A DNA stretch of 64,000 bases from assembly GCA_023384675.1 (NCBI GenBank), contig JAHDVK010000022.1, forward strand, positions 31,621 to 95,620, written 5' to 3'. The DNA comes from Bryobacteraceae bacterium (GTDB lineage Bacteria; Acidobacteriota; Terriglobia; Bryobacterales; Bryobacteraceae). The first letter of the stretch is position 1; each line of letters begins with the position of its first letter. Below, piece after piece: positions 52,474-62,011 of the stretch. The position numbers were made by a program, and so were the translations under genes. The notes beneath the pieces were generated by a model, which made no database searches, was not told the DNA's origin, and saw only the letters and a program-made list of their open reading frames with translations.

Positions 52474-54744
52474 GTGATCCCACTCCGCAGTCTTCCGTCT
52501 TTGCTGCTTGGTCTGGCTTTGATTGCGCCCGCCCAAACGGCCGAGTACTTCCCGGTGGCGGTCTGGTATGGCGGCGGGAAGGCTCGCGCGCCGATGCTCG
52601 AGCGCGGGGCGCGCGCGAAGAAAGAGGTCTGGCGCAAGGATGTCCGTCAGATCCGCGAACTTGGCTTCAACACCATTCGCGCGTGGATCGACTGGGCTTC
52701 CGGCCAACCCGCCGAGCGAGAGTACAACTTCGAAACCCTCGACGTGCTTCTCGAACTGGCGGAAGAAGAGGGCCTGAAGCTCTTCCTGCAGGTGTACATG
52801 GACTCCGCGCCGCACTGGGTCGGCGAACAGTATCCCGATGCCCGTTTCGTCTCCTCGGGCGGCGAGGTGATTCAGCCCGAATCCTCGCCCGGCTACTGCC
52901 GCGACCACGCCGGGGTCCGCCAACTGGACAATGCCTTCTATGCCGCGCTGGCAGGGCGCGCGGTGAAGAGCCGCGCGTTCGTGGGGTGGGACCTGTGGAG
53001 CGAACCGCATGTCATCAACTGGGCCAACCCCACCTGGATCACCCGGCCCGAATTCTGCTTCTGCACGCACACCAAGGCGCGCTTCCGGGCGTGGCTGAAG
53101 CGGAAATACGGCACGCTCGACGCGCTGAACGAAGCCTGGTACCGGCGCTTCACTACCTGGGAGCAGGTGGAGCCCAGCCGCATGAGCACCATTCTTTCCT
53201 ACACCGACTACATCGACTGGAAAGCGTTCATCACGGACAAACTGGGCGAGGATCTGAAGGACCGCTATGACGCCGTGAAGGGCATCGCGCCCGCCTCGAT
53301 CGTCACCAGCCATGCCGCGGGCGTGGGCCTGTTCGCTTCGCCTCACCACTGGGAGGGGCAGTCCGACGACTGGACCATGGCCCGGCAGGTGGATTTCTAT
53401 GGCACATCGTTCTACCCGAAGCATTCCGCCTTCGTGGACCGCGATGTGCCCTGGCGTGCCGCGCTGATGGATTTCACGCGCTCTTTTGGTTTCGACCAGG
53501 GGCGCGGCGGCTTCTATGTGGGCGAGTTGCAGGGCGGCTTCGGGACCATCGCGTTGAACGTCAGCCCCACGGTGACGCCCGCCGACCTGCGCATCTGGAC
53601 CTGGACCGCGCTTTCGCGCGGCGCCAAGGGCATCAACTATTACGCCTGGTATCCGATGAATTCCGGTTACGAATCCGGGGGCTTCGGGCTGAACGAGCTC
53701 GATGGGACCATCACCGAACGCGCCCGGGAAGCGGGCCGCATCGCGCGCGTGGTGGACCGCAATCAGAAGCTCTTCCTGGCCGCCCGCCCGCCGCAAGCCG
53801 AGGTGGCGGTGGTCTACAATCCGCTGGCGCACTTTGTGGGCGGACGCCAGCGCGCCACGCCCTACGGCGGTCCGCAGGGCGAGGTGGCCGGCATTGAACG
53901 CGATTCGTGGCTGGGGGTCCATCGCGCGCTGTTTCCGAAGAACGTGCCGCTCGATTATGTTCACGTCAACCACCTGACGGCGGATTCGCTGCGGCGCTAC
54001 AAGCTGGTCTATTTCGCTTACCCGCTGATGCTGCCCGAAGCCGCCGCGCGGGTGCTGCGCGAATATGTCGCCAACGGCGGGGCCCTGGTGGCCGAAGCCC
54101 GGATGGGCTGGAACAACGAACGCGGCTACGCCGCCGAACGCATTCCGGGCATGGGGCTGTGGGAGGTGCTGGGCTGCCGCGAAACCGCGATCACGACCGC
54201 CGAAAAGGGCCGGACTTCGCTGCATTGGACCGCCGCCGGCTTCCCGGGACTCAAGCCCGGCGATGTGCTGCCCGGGCGCTGGTACCAGGAGACGCTGGAG
54301 CCCGCCGGGCGCGATGCCCGCGTGGTGGCCGAGTTCGCCGGGGGCGGGCCCGCGGCCGTCGAATCGCGATATGGCAAGGGTAAGTCGCTGACAATCGGCT
54401 CTTATGTGAGCGCAGCCTACTTTTCCACGCCCGCCGATGCGGCGGAGCGCTTCTTCGCCGGACTGCTCGAGTGGGCGGGGGTGGAACTTCCGGTGCGGAC
54501 CTCTGTTCCGGGGCTCGAAGTCCGGACCCTGGAAGCGGGCGGGGAGACGATCGCCTTCGTATTCAACCATTCCCGCGAGAACATTCGGGCGAACGTGGGG
54601 CTGCGGCTTGCACAGGGTTCCTTCGCCGCCACCGACCTGATGACTGAGGCGGCCGTGCCGCTTGCGAGCGAGGGTCCGTGGGTGGGCTTTGAGACGGCGC
54701 TCGGACCCGATGGCGTGCAGGCGCTGCGGATCCGGCCGCGCTGA
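52474..54744 (+). CDS. Exported GH42-like beta-galactosidase family protein
   Basis: A 756-residue glycoside hydrolase from a GTG start with a signal peptide (LPSLLLGLALIAPAQTA). The barrel covers about 25-400. WDLWSEPHVINWAN places the acid/base Glu and FYVGELQGGFG the nucleophile Glu. The trimerisation-like domain (about 440-670, YFAYPLMLPEAAARVLREYV) and a small C-terminal beta domain complete the GH42 order. It would release galactose or a related sugar from external oligosaccharides. It is 39 bases before a second exported protein gene and probably co-expressed. Confidence 0.87.
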   Translation: MIPLRSLPSLLLGLALIAPAQTAEYFPVAVWYGGGKARAPMLERGARAKKEVWRKDVRQIRELGFNTIRAWIDWASGQPAEREYNFETLDVLLELAEEEGLKLFLQVYMDSAPHWVGEQYPDARFVSSGGEVIQPESSPGYCRDHAGVRQLDNAFYAALAGRAVKSRAFVGWDLWSEPHVINWANPTWITRPEFCFCTHTKARFRAWLKRKYGTLDALNEAWYRRFTTWEQVEPSRMSTILSYTDYIDWKAFITDKLGEDLKDRYDAVKGIAPASIVTSHAAGVGLFASPHHWEGQSDDWTMARQVDFYGTSFYPKHSAFVDRDVPWRAALMDFTRSFGFDQGRGGFYVGELQGGFGTIALNVSPTVTPADLRIWTWTALSRGAKGINYYAWYPMNSGYESGGFGLNELDGTITERAREAGRIARVVDRNQKLFLAARPPQAEVAVVYNPLAHFVGGRQRATPYGGPQGEVAGIERDSWLGVHRALFPKNVPLDYVHVNHLTADSLRRYKLVYFAYPLMLPEAAARVLREYVANGGALVAEARMGWNNERGYAAERIPGMGLWEVLGCRETAITTAEKGRTSLHWTAAGFPGLKPGDVLPGRWYQETLEPAGRDARVVAEFAGGGPAAVESRYGKGKSLTIGSYVSAAYFSTPADAAERFFAGLLEWAGVELPVRTSVPGLEVRTLEAGGETIAFVFNHSRENIRANVGLRLAQGSFAATDLMTEAAVPLASEGPWVGFETALGPDGVQALRIRPR

Positions 54745-54783
54745 AGGGGCATACACTGGGGGAGACCCGCGAAGGAGGGTTCT

Positions 54784-55746
54784 ATGAAGCTGTGGATGGC
54801 GCTGCTGTTGGGCGCAACGGTCTGGGGTTGGGCGCAGCAAAGCGCGGCGCCGCCGGTGACCGCCGCTTTTCATCCCACGCGGCCGGGGTTTGCCTTCTTC
54901 GACCACCGCGGCCATCCCGGCAACCGCATCGGATACCGTTTTTTCGAGCACACGCCCATGGTTTACGGCGCGGCGCCGCGGAACTACCGCGAAGCCGGGA
55001 TCGATGCGAACAGCGACGCACGCATGCTTCGCGAATTCGTGGCCCGGCCCGGCGTGCTGACGCACGAGGTGGACGTCAAGGGCGAGGAGTGGGCGCCCCA
55101 GAAATGGACCTTTCATCTGCTGCCGGTGGACGATGGCATCGAGATGCTGCTCCGCGTGGAAGCCGGCGAAGCCGGACTGAACTCTTACTACGGCGTGCAG
55201 CAGTGCTTCCGGCTGGGCGGGGCGACCAACGCCGCCTGGCGGCAGGAGATCGCCCGGACGCCCGCCTTCAGCGAATACGACTACTGGCAGGAGTTGAAGG
55301 AAGCGGGGAAGCCGCCCGCCAGTCTGACCTGGGTTCTTCGGCGTGGAATTTGGGAGGCACTGCCCGCCGGACCCGGGACTGTGGGCGCGCGCACGCCGCT
55401 CGGGCTGGAACTCGACCGCCAGCGCACGGGCGGCAACCTGGCCGCGATGCCGCGCGTGGGACCGTATGAAGCGGAGATGCTTTATCCGGTGGATGACGGA
55501 CTCATCACGCGCGCGAACCGCGACCGGACCTGGGTTGGGGGGATTTACTGGCAGCGGACCTCCCATGTGACTGTCCATCATCCGGCTGACTGCCTCCATA
55601 GCATCGTCAATATCGGCGGGGTTCCGCCCGGCGGTGTGCGGGTTCTGCGCGGCAGGATCTACTGGTTTGACGGCGGCTTGGAGGAGTTGGCGCGGCGCTG
55701 GCAGGCGGGTTTTCCTGCCGGGTCAGGGCGGACCGCTGATCAGTAG
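54784..55746 (+). CDS. Exported protein of unknown function, 320 aa
   Basis: A 320-residue protein with signal peptide MKLWMALLLGATVWGWAQQ and GAAGGAGG just upstream of its ATG. The rest is beta-rich, with conserved-looking phrases HPTRPGFAFFDHRGHPGNRI, TWVGGIYWQRTSHVTVHHP and ADCLHSIVNIGGVPPG. Its link to the GH42 gene suggests a role in carbohydrate binding or breakdown. I do not recognise a catalytic motif or family. Confidence 0.65.
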   Translation: MKLWMALLLGATVWGWAQQSAAPPVTAAFHPTRPGFAFFDHRGHPGNRIGYRFFEHTPMVYGAAPRNYREAGIDANSDARMLREFVARPGVLTHEVDVKGEEWAPQKWTFHLLPVDDGIEMLLRVEAGEAGLNSYYGVQQCFRLGGATNAAWRQEIARTPAFSEYDYWQELKEAGKPPASLTWVLRRGIWEALPAGPGTVGARTPLGLELDRQRTGGNLAAMPRVGPYEAEMLYPVDDGLITRANRDRTWVGGIYWQRTSHVTVHHPADCLHSIVNIGGVPPGGVRVLRGRIYWFDGGLEELARRWQAGFPAGSGRTADQ

Positions 55747-56057
55747 GATTGAGTGGGTTCGAAAAGTGTATTTGAATCAACGGCTTGACGGAACTATGAG
55801 ACGGGCAGCGCGGATAAACGCCCTATCTTCCTGCCAGGGAAGAAGTTACATTCCTGTCCCCAATCGGGTGTATGTTGCCCGCCAAAGCTGTGACAACTCG
55901 ATTTCAAGCGATTTGAAGCAGATACATACAGCCTATAGATTTAGGCATTGACCCCACACAAGATATTGGGGTACTGTGTCAACTGTGCCCCTAAGGACCA
56001 CCCGGCGTAGGTGGCCTTCGCCGCGGGGGGCGGCATCTAATAGAAAGTGAGGCAGCG
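55747..56057. other. Regulatory/intergenic region upstream of nrdJ
   Basis: This 311-base gap is less GC-rich than its surroundings. It has no open frame of note. The only features I can support are the promoter-like hexamer TATAGA at 55934 and the NrdR-box-like sequence listed separately. No B12 riboswitch core (CCCGCnACTG box) was found. Confidence 0.5.
55956..55971 (+). promoter_or_regulatory. NrdR-box-like site
   Basis: ACACAAGATATTGGGG resembles the 16-base NrdR box (ACACwATATATwGTGT), strongest in its left half and centre. It lies just downstream of a possible -10 (TATAGAT, 55934-55940) and about 90 bases before the ribonucleotide reductase start. A second box at the usual spacing is not convincing. 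Confidence 0.4.
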
Positions 56058-58889
56058 ATGGGCCAGTTGAGTGTGGATTTGGGTGCGCACGTGAGCCAGA
56101 AGAAGCGCAGTCTGCGCAAGGAGGAACGGCAGGGATTGTCCTTTCCCCGCCATTTTACGGCGAAGCTCACGGAGGGCAAGAGCCCGTATGGGGAACTGCA
56201 GTGGGAGAAGCGTACCGCCTCGATCGGCAACGACAAGGGGGTGGTGATCTTCGAGCAGCGGGACATCGATGTACCCGCCTCCTGGAGCCAGACGGCCACG
56301 AATATCGTGGCCTCGAAGTACTTTCACGGCCGCATGGGGAGCCCGGAGCGTGAAAACAGCGTGGCGCAACTTGTGCACCGCGTCGTGGACACGATCACCG
56401 AATGGGGCATCGACGGCCGCTACTTCCGCACCGCGCAGGATGCCGAGAATTTCCGCGATGAACTCGCCCACCTGATGTTGACCCAAAAGGCGTGCTTCAA
56501 TTCGCCGGTGTGGTTCAACGTCGGCGTGAAGGAAGAGAACCGCGGCTACGGCTGGTATTACGACGAAGAGACCGACTCGATCAAAAAGGTTGATAAATCG
56601 ACCCACAAACCGCAATGTTCGGCCTGCTTTATCAATTCCGTGGCCGATTCCCTGGAGTCGATTCTAGACTTAGCGAAAACGGAGGGAATGCTGTTCAAGT
56701 GGGGTTCGGGCACCGGCACGAACCTTTCGACCCTGCGGGAGGAAAACGCGGGTCTGTGGGGCGGCGGGCGCGCCTCCGGGCCGTTGTCGTTCATGAAGGG
56801 CTTCGACGCCTTCGCCGGTGTGATCAAAAGCGGCGGCAAGACCCGCCGCGCGGCTAAGATGGTGATCCTGAATGCCGACCACCCCGACGTCGAGCAGTTC
56901 ATCTGGTGCAAGGCGAAAGAAGAGAAGAAGGCGCACACGCTGATCGACGCGGGCTATGATTCCTCGCTCGACGGCGACGCCTATGCCTCGATCTTCTTCC
57001 AGAACGCCAACAATTCCGTCCGCGCGACCGATGACTTCATGCAGGCGGTGGCGGACGACGCCGATTGGACGACCAGGTCGGTGGTGAACGGCAAGCCGGT
57101 GAAGACCTACCGCGCGCGCGACCTGATGCGGAGCATCGCCGAAGCCACCTGGCAGTGCGGCGACCCCGGCATGCAGTTCGACACCACGGTGAACAAGTGG
57201 CACACGTCGAGGAACACGGCGCGCATCAACGCCTCGAATCCTTGCTCGGAATACATGTTCCTGGACGATTCGGCCTGCAACCTGGCGTCGCTGAATCTGA
57301 TGAAATTCCTGCAGGCCGACGGCTCCTTCGACGTGGAAGCGTTCCGGCACGCGGTGGATACGGTCATCCTGGCGCAGGAGATCTTTGTCGACAGCGCCAG
57401 CTATCCCACCGAAAAGATCGCGCGGAACTCCCATGATTACCGGCCGCTGGGCCTGGGTTTCGCCAACCTGGGTTCGCTGCTGATGTCGCTGGGCGTGCCG
57501 TATGACTCGCATGCGGGCCGCGCCTGGGCAGGCGCCATCACGGCCGTGATGTGCGGGCAGGCCTATCTCACCAGCGCGCGCACGGCCGAGGTGGTGGGTC
57601 CGTGTCCCGGTTACTCGATCAATGAACAGCCGTTCCTCGAAGTCATCAAGATGCACGGCGAGGCGGTTTCGAACATCGACTCGAAGCTCGTGCCGGCGGC
57701 GCTGCTGGATGGCGCGCGCCAGTGCTGGCAGCAGGCCTACGAACTGGGCCAGCGCACGGGCTACCGCAACGCGCAGACCACGGTGATCGCGCCGACGGGC
57801 ACCATCGGCTTCATGATGGATTGCGACACCACGGGCGTCGAACCGGACCTCGCGCTGGTCAAGTACAAAAAGCTCGTGGGCGGCGGCGTGATCAAGATCG
57901 TCAATAACACCGTGCCGCAGGCGCTGATCCGGCTGGGCTACACGCCGGAGCAGATGGAGGCGATCGTCAGCTACATCGATTCCACGGGCACCATTGAAGG
58001 CGCGCCGGGGCTCAAGCCCGAGCACCTGCCGGTGTTCGACTGCTCGTTCCGGCCGCAGAACGGGACGCGCTCGATCCACTACATGGGCCACGTGCGGATG
58101 ATGGCCGCCGTGCAGCCGTTCATTTCGGGGGCGATTTCGAAGACCATCAACATGCCCGAGGAGTCCACCGTCGATGAGGTGATGAACGCCTACACCGAAG
58201 GCTGGAAGCTGGGCCTGAAGGCGATCGCCATCTACCGCGACGGCTCCAAGCGCGTGCAGCCGCTCAGTTCCGGCACCGGCAAGGGCGAGAAGAAGGCCAC
58301 GGCCGCCGCGTCCGCGCAAGTGAAGGTCGAGGAGAGAATCGTCTACCGGCCGATACGGCGCAAGCTGCCGGACGAACGAGTCTCGATCACGCATAAGTTC
58401 TCGATCGCGGGCCACGAAGGCTACATCACCGTGGGCCTGTTCGAGGACAACACGCCCGGCGAGATCTTCATCACCATGGCCAAGGAAGGCTCGACCATCT
58501 CGGGCCTGATGGATTCCTTCGCCACTGCCGTTAGCTATGGCCTGCAGTACGGCGTGCCGTTGAAGTTCTTCGTGGACAAGTTCAGCCACGTGCGCTTCGA
58601 GCCTTCCGGCTACACGGGCAACGAGAAGATCCCGTACGCGAAGTCGATCATGGATTACATCTTCCGCTGGCTGGCCATCAAGTTCATCGGCCCCGAGGCG
58701 GTGGACAACGAAGCGGGCGAATCGATGCGGCTGCGGCCCACTGAGCCGGAACCGCAGCAGCGGCTGCAGTTCGCCCCGGCCGACGGCATGCAGGACGCGC
58801 CGATCTGCTCCGAATGCGGAGGTTTGATGACCCGCAACGGCGCCTGCTACAAGTGCGAAAACTGCGGCGGCACTTCTGGCTGCAGTTAG
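56058..58889 (+). CDS. nrdJ: Adenosylcobalamin-dependent (class II) ribonucleotide reductase
   Basis: A 943-residue class II reductase making deoxynucleotides under any oxygen condition with B12 as radical source. QCSACFINSV carries the first active-site Cys, and NPCSEYMFLDDSACNLASL has the Asn/Cys/Glu radical site. Later are APTGTIGFMMDCDTTGVEPD and the C-terminal zinc-ribbon-like CSECGG...CYKCENCG, which shuttles electrons. Length and order fit the NrdJ family. GTGAGGC precedes the ATG. No class I subunit or nrdR gene is in the window. Confidence 0.94.
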   Translation: MGQLSVDLGAHVSQKKRSLRKEERQGLSFPRHFTAKLTEGKSPYGELQWEKRTASIGNDKGVVIFEQRDIDVPASWSQTATNIVASKYFHGRMGSPERENSVAQLVHRVVDTITEWGIDGRYFRTAQDAENFRDELAHLMLTQKACFNSPVWFNVGVKEENRGYGWYYDEETDSIKKVDKSTHKPQCSACFINSVADSLESILDLAKTEGMLFKWGSGTGTNLSTLREENAGLWGGGRASGPLSFMKGFDAFAGVIKSGGKTRRAAKMVILNADHPDVEQFIWCKAKEEKKAHTLIDAGYDSSLDGDAYASIFFQNANNSVRATDDFMQAVADDADWTTRSVVNGKPVKTYRARDLMRSIAEATWQCGDPGMQFDTTVNKWHTSRNTARINASNPCSEYMFLDDSACNLASLNLMKFLQADGSFDVEAFRHAVDTVILAQEIFVDSASYPTEKIARNSHDYRPLGLGFANLGSLLMSLGVPYDSHAGRAWAGAITAVMCGQAYLTSARTAEVVGPCPGYSINEQPFLEVIKMHGEAVSNIDSKLVPAALLDGARQCWQQAYELGQRTGYRNAQTTVIAPTGTIGFMMDCDTTGVEPDLALVKYKKLVGGGVIKIVNNTVPQALIRLGYTPEQMEAIVSYIDSTGTIEGAPGLKPEHLPVFDCSFRPQNGTRSIHYMGHVRMMAAVQPFISGAISKTINMPEESTVDEVMNAYTEGWKLGLKAIAIYRDGSKRVQPLSSGTGKGEKKATAAASAQVKVEERIVYRPIRRKLPDERVSITHKFSIAGHEGYITVGLFEDNTPGEIFITMAKEGSTISGLMDSFATAVSYGLQYGVPLKFFVDKFSHVRFEPSGYTGNEKIPYAKSIMDYIFRWLAIKFIGPEAVDNEAGESMRLRPTEPEPQQRLQFAPADGMQDAPICSECGGLMTRNGACYKCENCGGTSGCS

Positions 58890-58898
58890 GCTCCCGCA

Positions 58899-59300
58899 AT
58901 GCCCTTGAAATACGCCGCTCCGTGGAAACGCGGGGCGGCGTTTCTTGTTGACGCGGCGATGGTGCTGCCCGTGGCTGCCCTGTCGCCGCTGTCTGCCGTC
59001 GGGTTGCTGGCACTCACCGGGACCTTGTTCGAAGCTTCCCCCTGGCAGGCCACGCCGGGGAAGCGCTGGCTGGGTTTGCGGGTGATGGAGGCGGAGGGGC
59101 GGCGAATGACGTGGCGGCGCGCGGCGGTGCGGCACGTGGCGAGGGCGGTTCCGCTGGCTCTGGCGGCGGCCGGGGAGCCGGTTCTAGCGGCGGTGTCGGC
59201 AGGGTTGTTCGTTGCGCCCGTGCTGGCTGGGCCGCGGCGGAGCACGTTGTGGGACCGTCTCGCCGGCGCGAGCGTCATATCCCCGCCTGTCGGCGCATGA
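58899..59300 (+). CDS. RDD family membrane protein (short)
   Basis: A 133-residue protein nine bases after nrdJ. WKRGAAFLVDAAMVLPVAA has the Arg and the Asp-containing first helix of RDD proteins. TPGKRWLGLRVMEAEGRRMT is the loop signature. RRAAVRHVARAVPLAL and LWDRLAGASVI complete the pattern. The usual second helix region is compressed, which makes the protein short for the family. The role is unknown, with transport or envelope functions proposed for relatives. Confidence 0.8.
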   Translation: MPLKYAAPWKRGAAFLVDAAMVLPVAALSPLSAVGLLALTGTLFEASPWQATPGKRWLGLRVMEAEGRRMTWRRAAVRHVARAVPLALAAAGEPVLAAVSAGLFVAPVLAGPRRSTLWDRLAGASVISPPVGA

Positions 59301-59535
59301 TCTGCTCGCCCGCATGGGGATTAAGCCTGAGTCAAGTACCGGGTTTGCCCCATTTTCGCGGCTCCGTACTGGGCTGAATTTCAGGTGAAAGTCAGGTTCT
59401 TTTCACCACAATCCCCTTGACCCGCTTGCTTTTCGGTTACTCGCATAAGAGGATCGCCGGATTGCCGCCACAGGGGTTTCCGCCGCCAGAATAGAGTAGC
59501 CGTGATCTACGGCGGAATTGGGAAAGGACTCAATC

Positions 59536-61080
59536 ATGGAAGCCCTGGTCTATCTCGGGATCTTGCTGATCGGCTATTTCGCGGGAGCGCTGTCGGCCGC
59601 TGTGCTGATGCGTTCGAACCGCTCGCCGAACTTCGGAGGCGACGAGGCAGAGACGGCGGAGTTGAAGACCAAGGTGACCGAGCGCGACGCCCAACTTCGC
59701 GACATGCGCGCGGCGCTCGAGAACGAGCGCCAGTCCGCCGCGGCGGCGCGCGACCAGGTGCTGACCCTCACCACGGCGCGCGCCGCCGCCGAGGAACGCG
59801 CCTCGCTGCTGCCGAGACTCGAACACCAGCTGTCTGATAAGGAGCGGCTGGTGAACACCCTGAACGAGGAGATTCTCAACCTCAAGGCCCGGCACGCCTC
59901 GCTGATGACCCGTCTGGACGAAGCCGAAAAGGGCCACACCGAGAAGCTGAAGCTGATCGAGGAGGCGCAGCGCGCCTTCACGGACAACTTCAAGAACGTA
60001 GCCGCCGAGGCCCTGGCCGCCAACAATCGCGATTTCCTCGAGCTGGCGAAGTCGGCGCTGGAGCGGACCGCGACTGTTCCCGAAGCCGGCGGCGAACTCC
60101 CGAACCAGACGATCGACGGGATCGTCGGCCCGTTGAGGGAGTCGCTTGAGAAGGTGGACGCCCGCATTCTCGAGTTGGAAAAGGAACGCGCCGCGGCCTA
60201 TGAGGGCCTCACCGAGCAGGTCAAACTGCTCGCCTCCACGCATTCGCAGCTCCAGTCCGATACGGCTCATCTCGCCCGCGCCCTGCGCACGCCCGCGCTG
60301 CGCGGCGGATGGGGCGAACTCCGGCTACGGCGTGTCGTGGAGCTGGCGGGGATGCTCGATCATTGCGACTTCGTCGAGCAGCCCGCGGCCGGCAGCGAAG
60401 AAGGCGCGCCGGCGCCCGCCCTGATCGTCAAACTCCCGAATGAACGCGAAATCGCCGTGGACTCCACCGCAAGCCTGCAGGCCTATCTCGACTCGCTCGA
60501 CGCCGGCGGCGAAGAAGCGCGCAAGGCCAAACTGGTTGAACACGCGCAACAGATCCGCGCGCATCTGGAACGCCTGTCCGCCAAGGACTACTGGGACCGC
60601 CTCGCCCGCACGCCCGAGTTCGTCATCGCCTTCCTGCCCGGCGAGACCTTCTTCAGCGCGGCGCTCGATCAGGATCCTTCGCTGATCGAATACGGCGTCG
60701 AGAACAAGGTGCTGCTCGCCACGCCCACCACGCTCATCGCCCTGCTCAAGGCCGTGGCCTACGGCTGGCGGCAGGAGCGCATCGCGCACAACGCGCAGCA
60801 GATCAGCGAACTAGGCCGCCAGTTGCACGACCGGCTTCATGCCCTCACCGGCTACTTCGACGAGCTCCGGGGCGGCCTGATCAAGTCGGTGGACGCCTAC
60901 AATCGCGCGGCGTCTTCGCTCGAATCGCAAGTGCTCGTGTCGGCCCGGCGCTTCAAGGATCTCTCGGGCGCGCCCGGCGAAGAGGTCGAAGCACCGCAAC
61001 AGGTGGATCGCTCGGTGCGCCAGGTGCAGCCGGGCGAACTCGCGCTCCTGGCCGCGGCGGCAGACAATTCCGGAGATTAG
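59536..61080 (+). CDS. rmuC: DNA recombination protein RmuC
   Basis: A 514-residue protein. An N-terminal membrane helix (about 3-25) and a long coiled coil (about 38-150) lead to the RmuC nuclease-like domain (about 230-440). That domain carries RTPALRGGWGELRLRRVVEL, VKLPNEREIAVDSTASLQAY and EFVIAFLPGETFFSAAL, which are the family's defining phrases. RmuC limits genome rearrangements at inverted repeats. ATG 59536 has GGAAAGGA eight bases upstream and is preferred to 59518. The stop overlaps the convergent ccmH-like gene by four bases. Confidence 0.93.
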   Translation: MEALVYLGILLIGYFAGALSAAVLMRSNRSPNFGGDEAETAELKTKVTERDAQLRDMRAALENERQSAAAARDQVLTLTTARAAAEERASLLPRLEHQLSDKERLVNTLNEEILNLKARHASLMTRLDEAEKGHTEKLKLIEEAQRAFTDNFKNVAAEALAANNRDFLELAKSALERTATVPEAGGELPNQTIDGIVGPLRESLEKVDARILELEKERAAAYEGLTEQVKLLASTHSQLQSDTAHLARALRTPALRGGWGELRLRRVVELAGMLDHCDFVEQPAAGSEEGAPAPALIVKLPNEREIAVDSTASLQAYLDSLDAGGEEARKAKLVEHAQQIRAHLERLSAKDYWDRLARTPEFVIAFLPGETFFSAALDQDPSLIEYGVENKVLLATPTTLIALLKAVAYGWRQERIAHNAQQISELGRQLHDRLHALTGYFDELRGGLIKSVDAYNRAASSLESQVLVSARRFKDLSGAPGEEVEAPQQVDRSVRQVQPGELALLAAAADNSGD

Positions 61081-61445
61081 GCAGGCGCCGGCGTGGCGCG
61101 CGTCCAGCGGCGCAGCAGCAGGATGACGAGAAACAGGCCGATCGCTACGGCCGCCACGGGCAGGGCATAAGCCACCGCCGATTTCGTCCCCTCCGGCTCC
61201 ATCAGCACGCGCCCGGTGTACTTGGTTTTGAACCAGCCGAGGATTTCGGCGTCGGTCCGGCCCTGATCGATCAACTGCCGCAATTCAAGGCGCATCTGCA
61301 GCGCGGTGTCGCTGCGGTGGAAGGCGATGGATTCGTTCCAGCAGCACACGGCGACCAGCTTGTTCTGAAGGGCCCGCTCGCGTTCCGTGGGGTCCTGCGC
61401 GGTCGCCGCCACGGCTAGGATCAGAAACAGCAGGATTCGGAGCAT
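61077..61445 (-). CDS. CcmH/CycL-like cytochrome c maturation protein with modified Cys motif
   Basis: A 122-residue protein. It has a signal peptide (LRILLFLILAVAATAQ), then the CcmH core KLVAVCCWNESIAFHRSDTA, MRLELRQLIDQGRTDAEILG and YTGRVLMEP, and a C-terminal membrane helix (about 90-112). CcmH proteins reduce apocytochrome c through an LRCxxC motif. Here the cysteines are adjacent (VCCW), a variant also seen outside Proteobacteria by recall. No other ccm gene is in the window. Confidence 0.78.
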   Translation of the reverse strand: MLRILLFLILAVAATAQDPTERERALQNKLVAVCCWNESIAFHRSDTALQMRLELRQLIDQGRTDAEILGWFKTKYTGRVLMEPEGTKSAVAYALPVAAVAIGLFLVILLLRRWTRATPAPA

Positions 61446-61456
61446 CTACTCCGATT

Positions 61457-61830
61457 TTAGCGGATCTCGAACACGCCGATCCCCGATGCGGCGTCGTCTC
61501 GATGAACGTGCCCTCGCTCATGAATCGGCCCCGAACGTCCTGGTAGATGAAGATATACCCCGCTTTTGCAAACTCTTCCGAAGGGCCGAGCGCCGCGCGG
61601 TAGTTGTCCACCCCATAGGGGGCCACGCTGTAGGGCGTTCGGCTCAGCAGGAAGGGGTAGGTCCGCGAGCGGTCCTTCGGCGTGTAAACCGCTGTAAACA
61701 GGCGCTTTCCGTCGCACATCGGAATGCGGAATTCCTGTTTGGTGTCATTTGCCCGCACCCAGGCGGCGCCCTGCGGCAGGGCCGGAACGGCGAGAAATAT
61801 GAGGAGACCCGCAACCCAAAGAAAACGCAT
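61457..61830 (-). pseudogene. Truncated CocE/NonD-type hydrolase
   Basis: The frame starts with a good signal peptide (MRFLWVAGLLIFLAVPALPQ). It then shows the N-terminus of an X-Pro dipeptidyl-peptidase/CocE acylase: FRIPMCDGKRLFTAVYTPKD, TYPFLLSRTPYSVAPYG, AGYIFIYQDVRGRFMSEGTF. After about 110 residues the similarity stops, and the frame runs as nonsense into the ccmH-like gene. Intact enzymes exceed 550 residues, so the nucleophile and the whole C-terminal part are missing. An adjacent frame ends GVFEIR and stop at 61457, which may be the relic of a deletion junction. Confidence 0.75.
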
Positions 61831-62011
61831 GAAATCGAGTTTAGCGGATTTAGAAACAAATCAGACACAATCGTCGTCTAACAGGGTGTAGAGTCTCGCT
61901 GAGCGGCCCGTCCCCCCCCAAGAGGCCGCCGGCGAGGTCCTCTCTCGAGCGGGGTAGCCGTATCCTCCTCCGGCGGCGCCCCGCTTTTCGTTTGTCCGGC
62001 CTTGCGATAGA

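Noticed and set aside
52303..55599. A 1098-codon leftward open frame opposite the GH42 gene pair
   Set aside because: It is Arg/His/Gly-rich with no family motif and is fully explained as the antisense frame of two well supported genes in high-GC DNA. The same applies to 1456-3207 and 56670-59135 on the minus strand and 9369-11300 on the plus strand.
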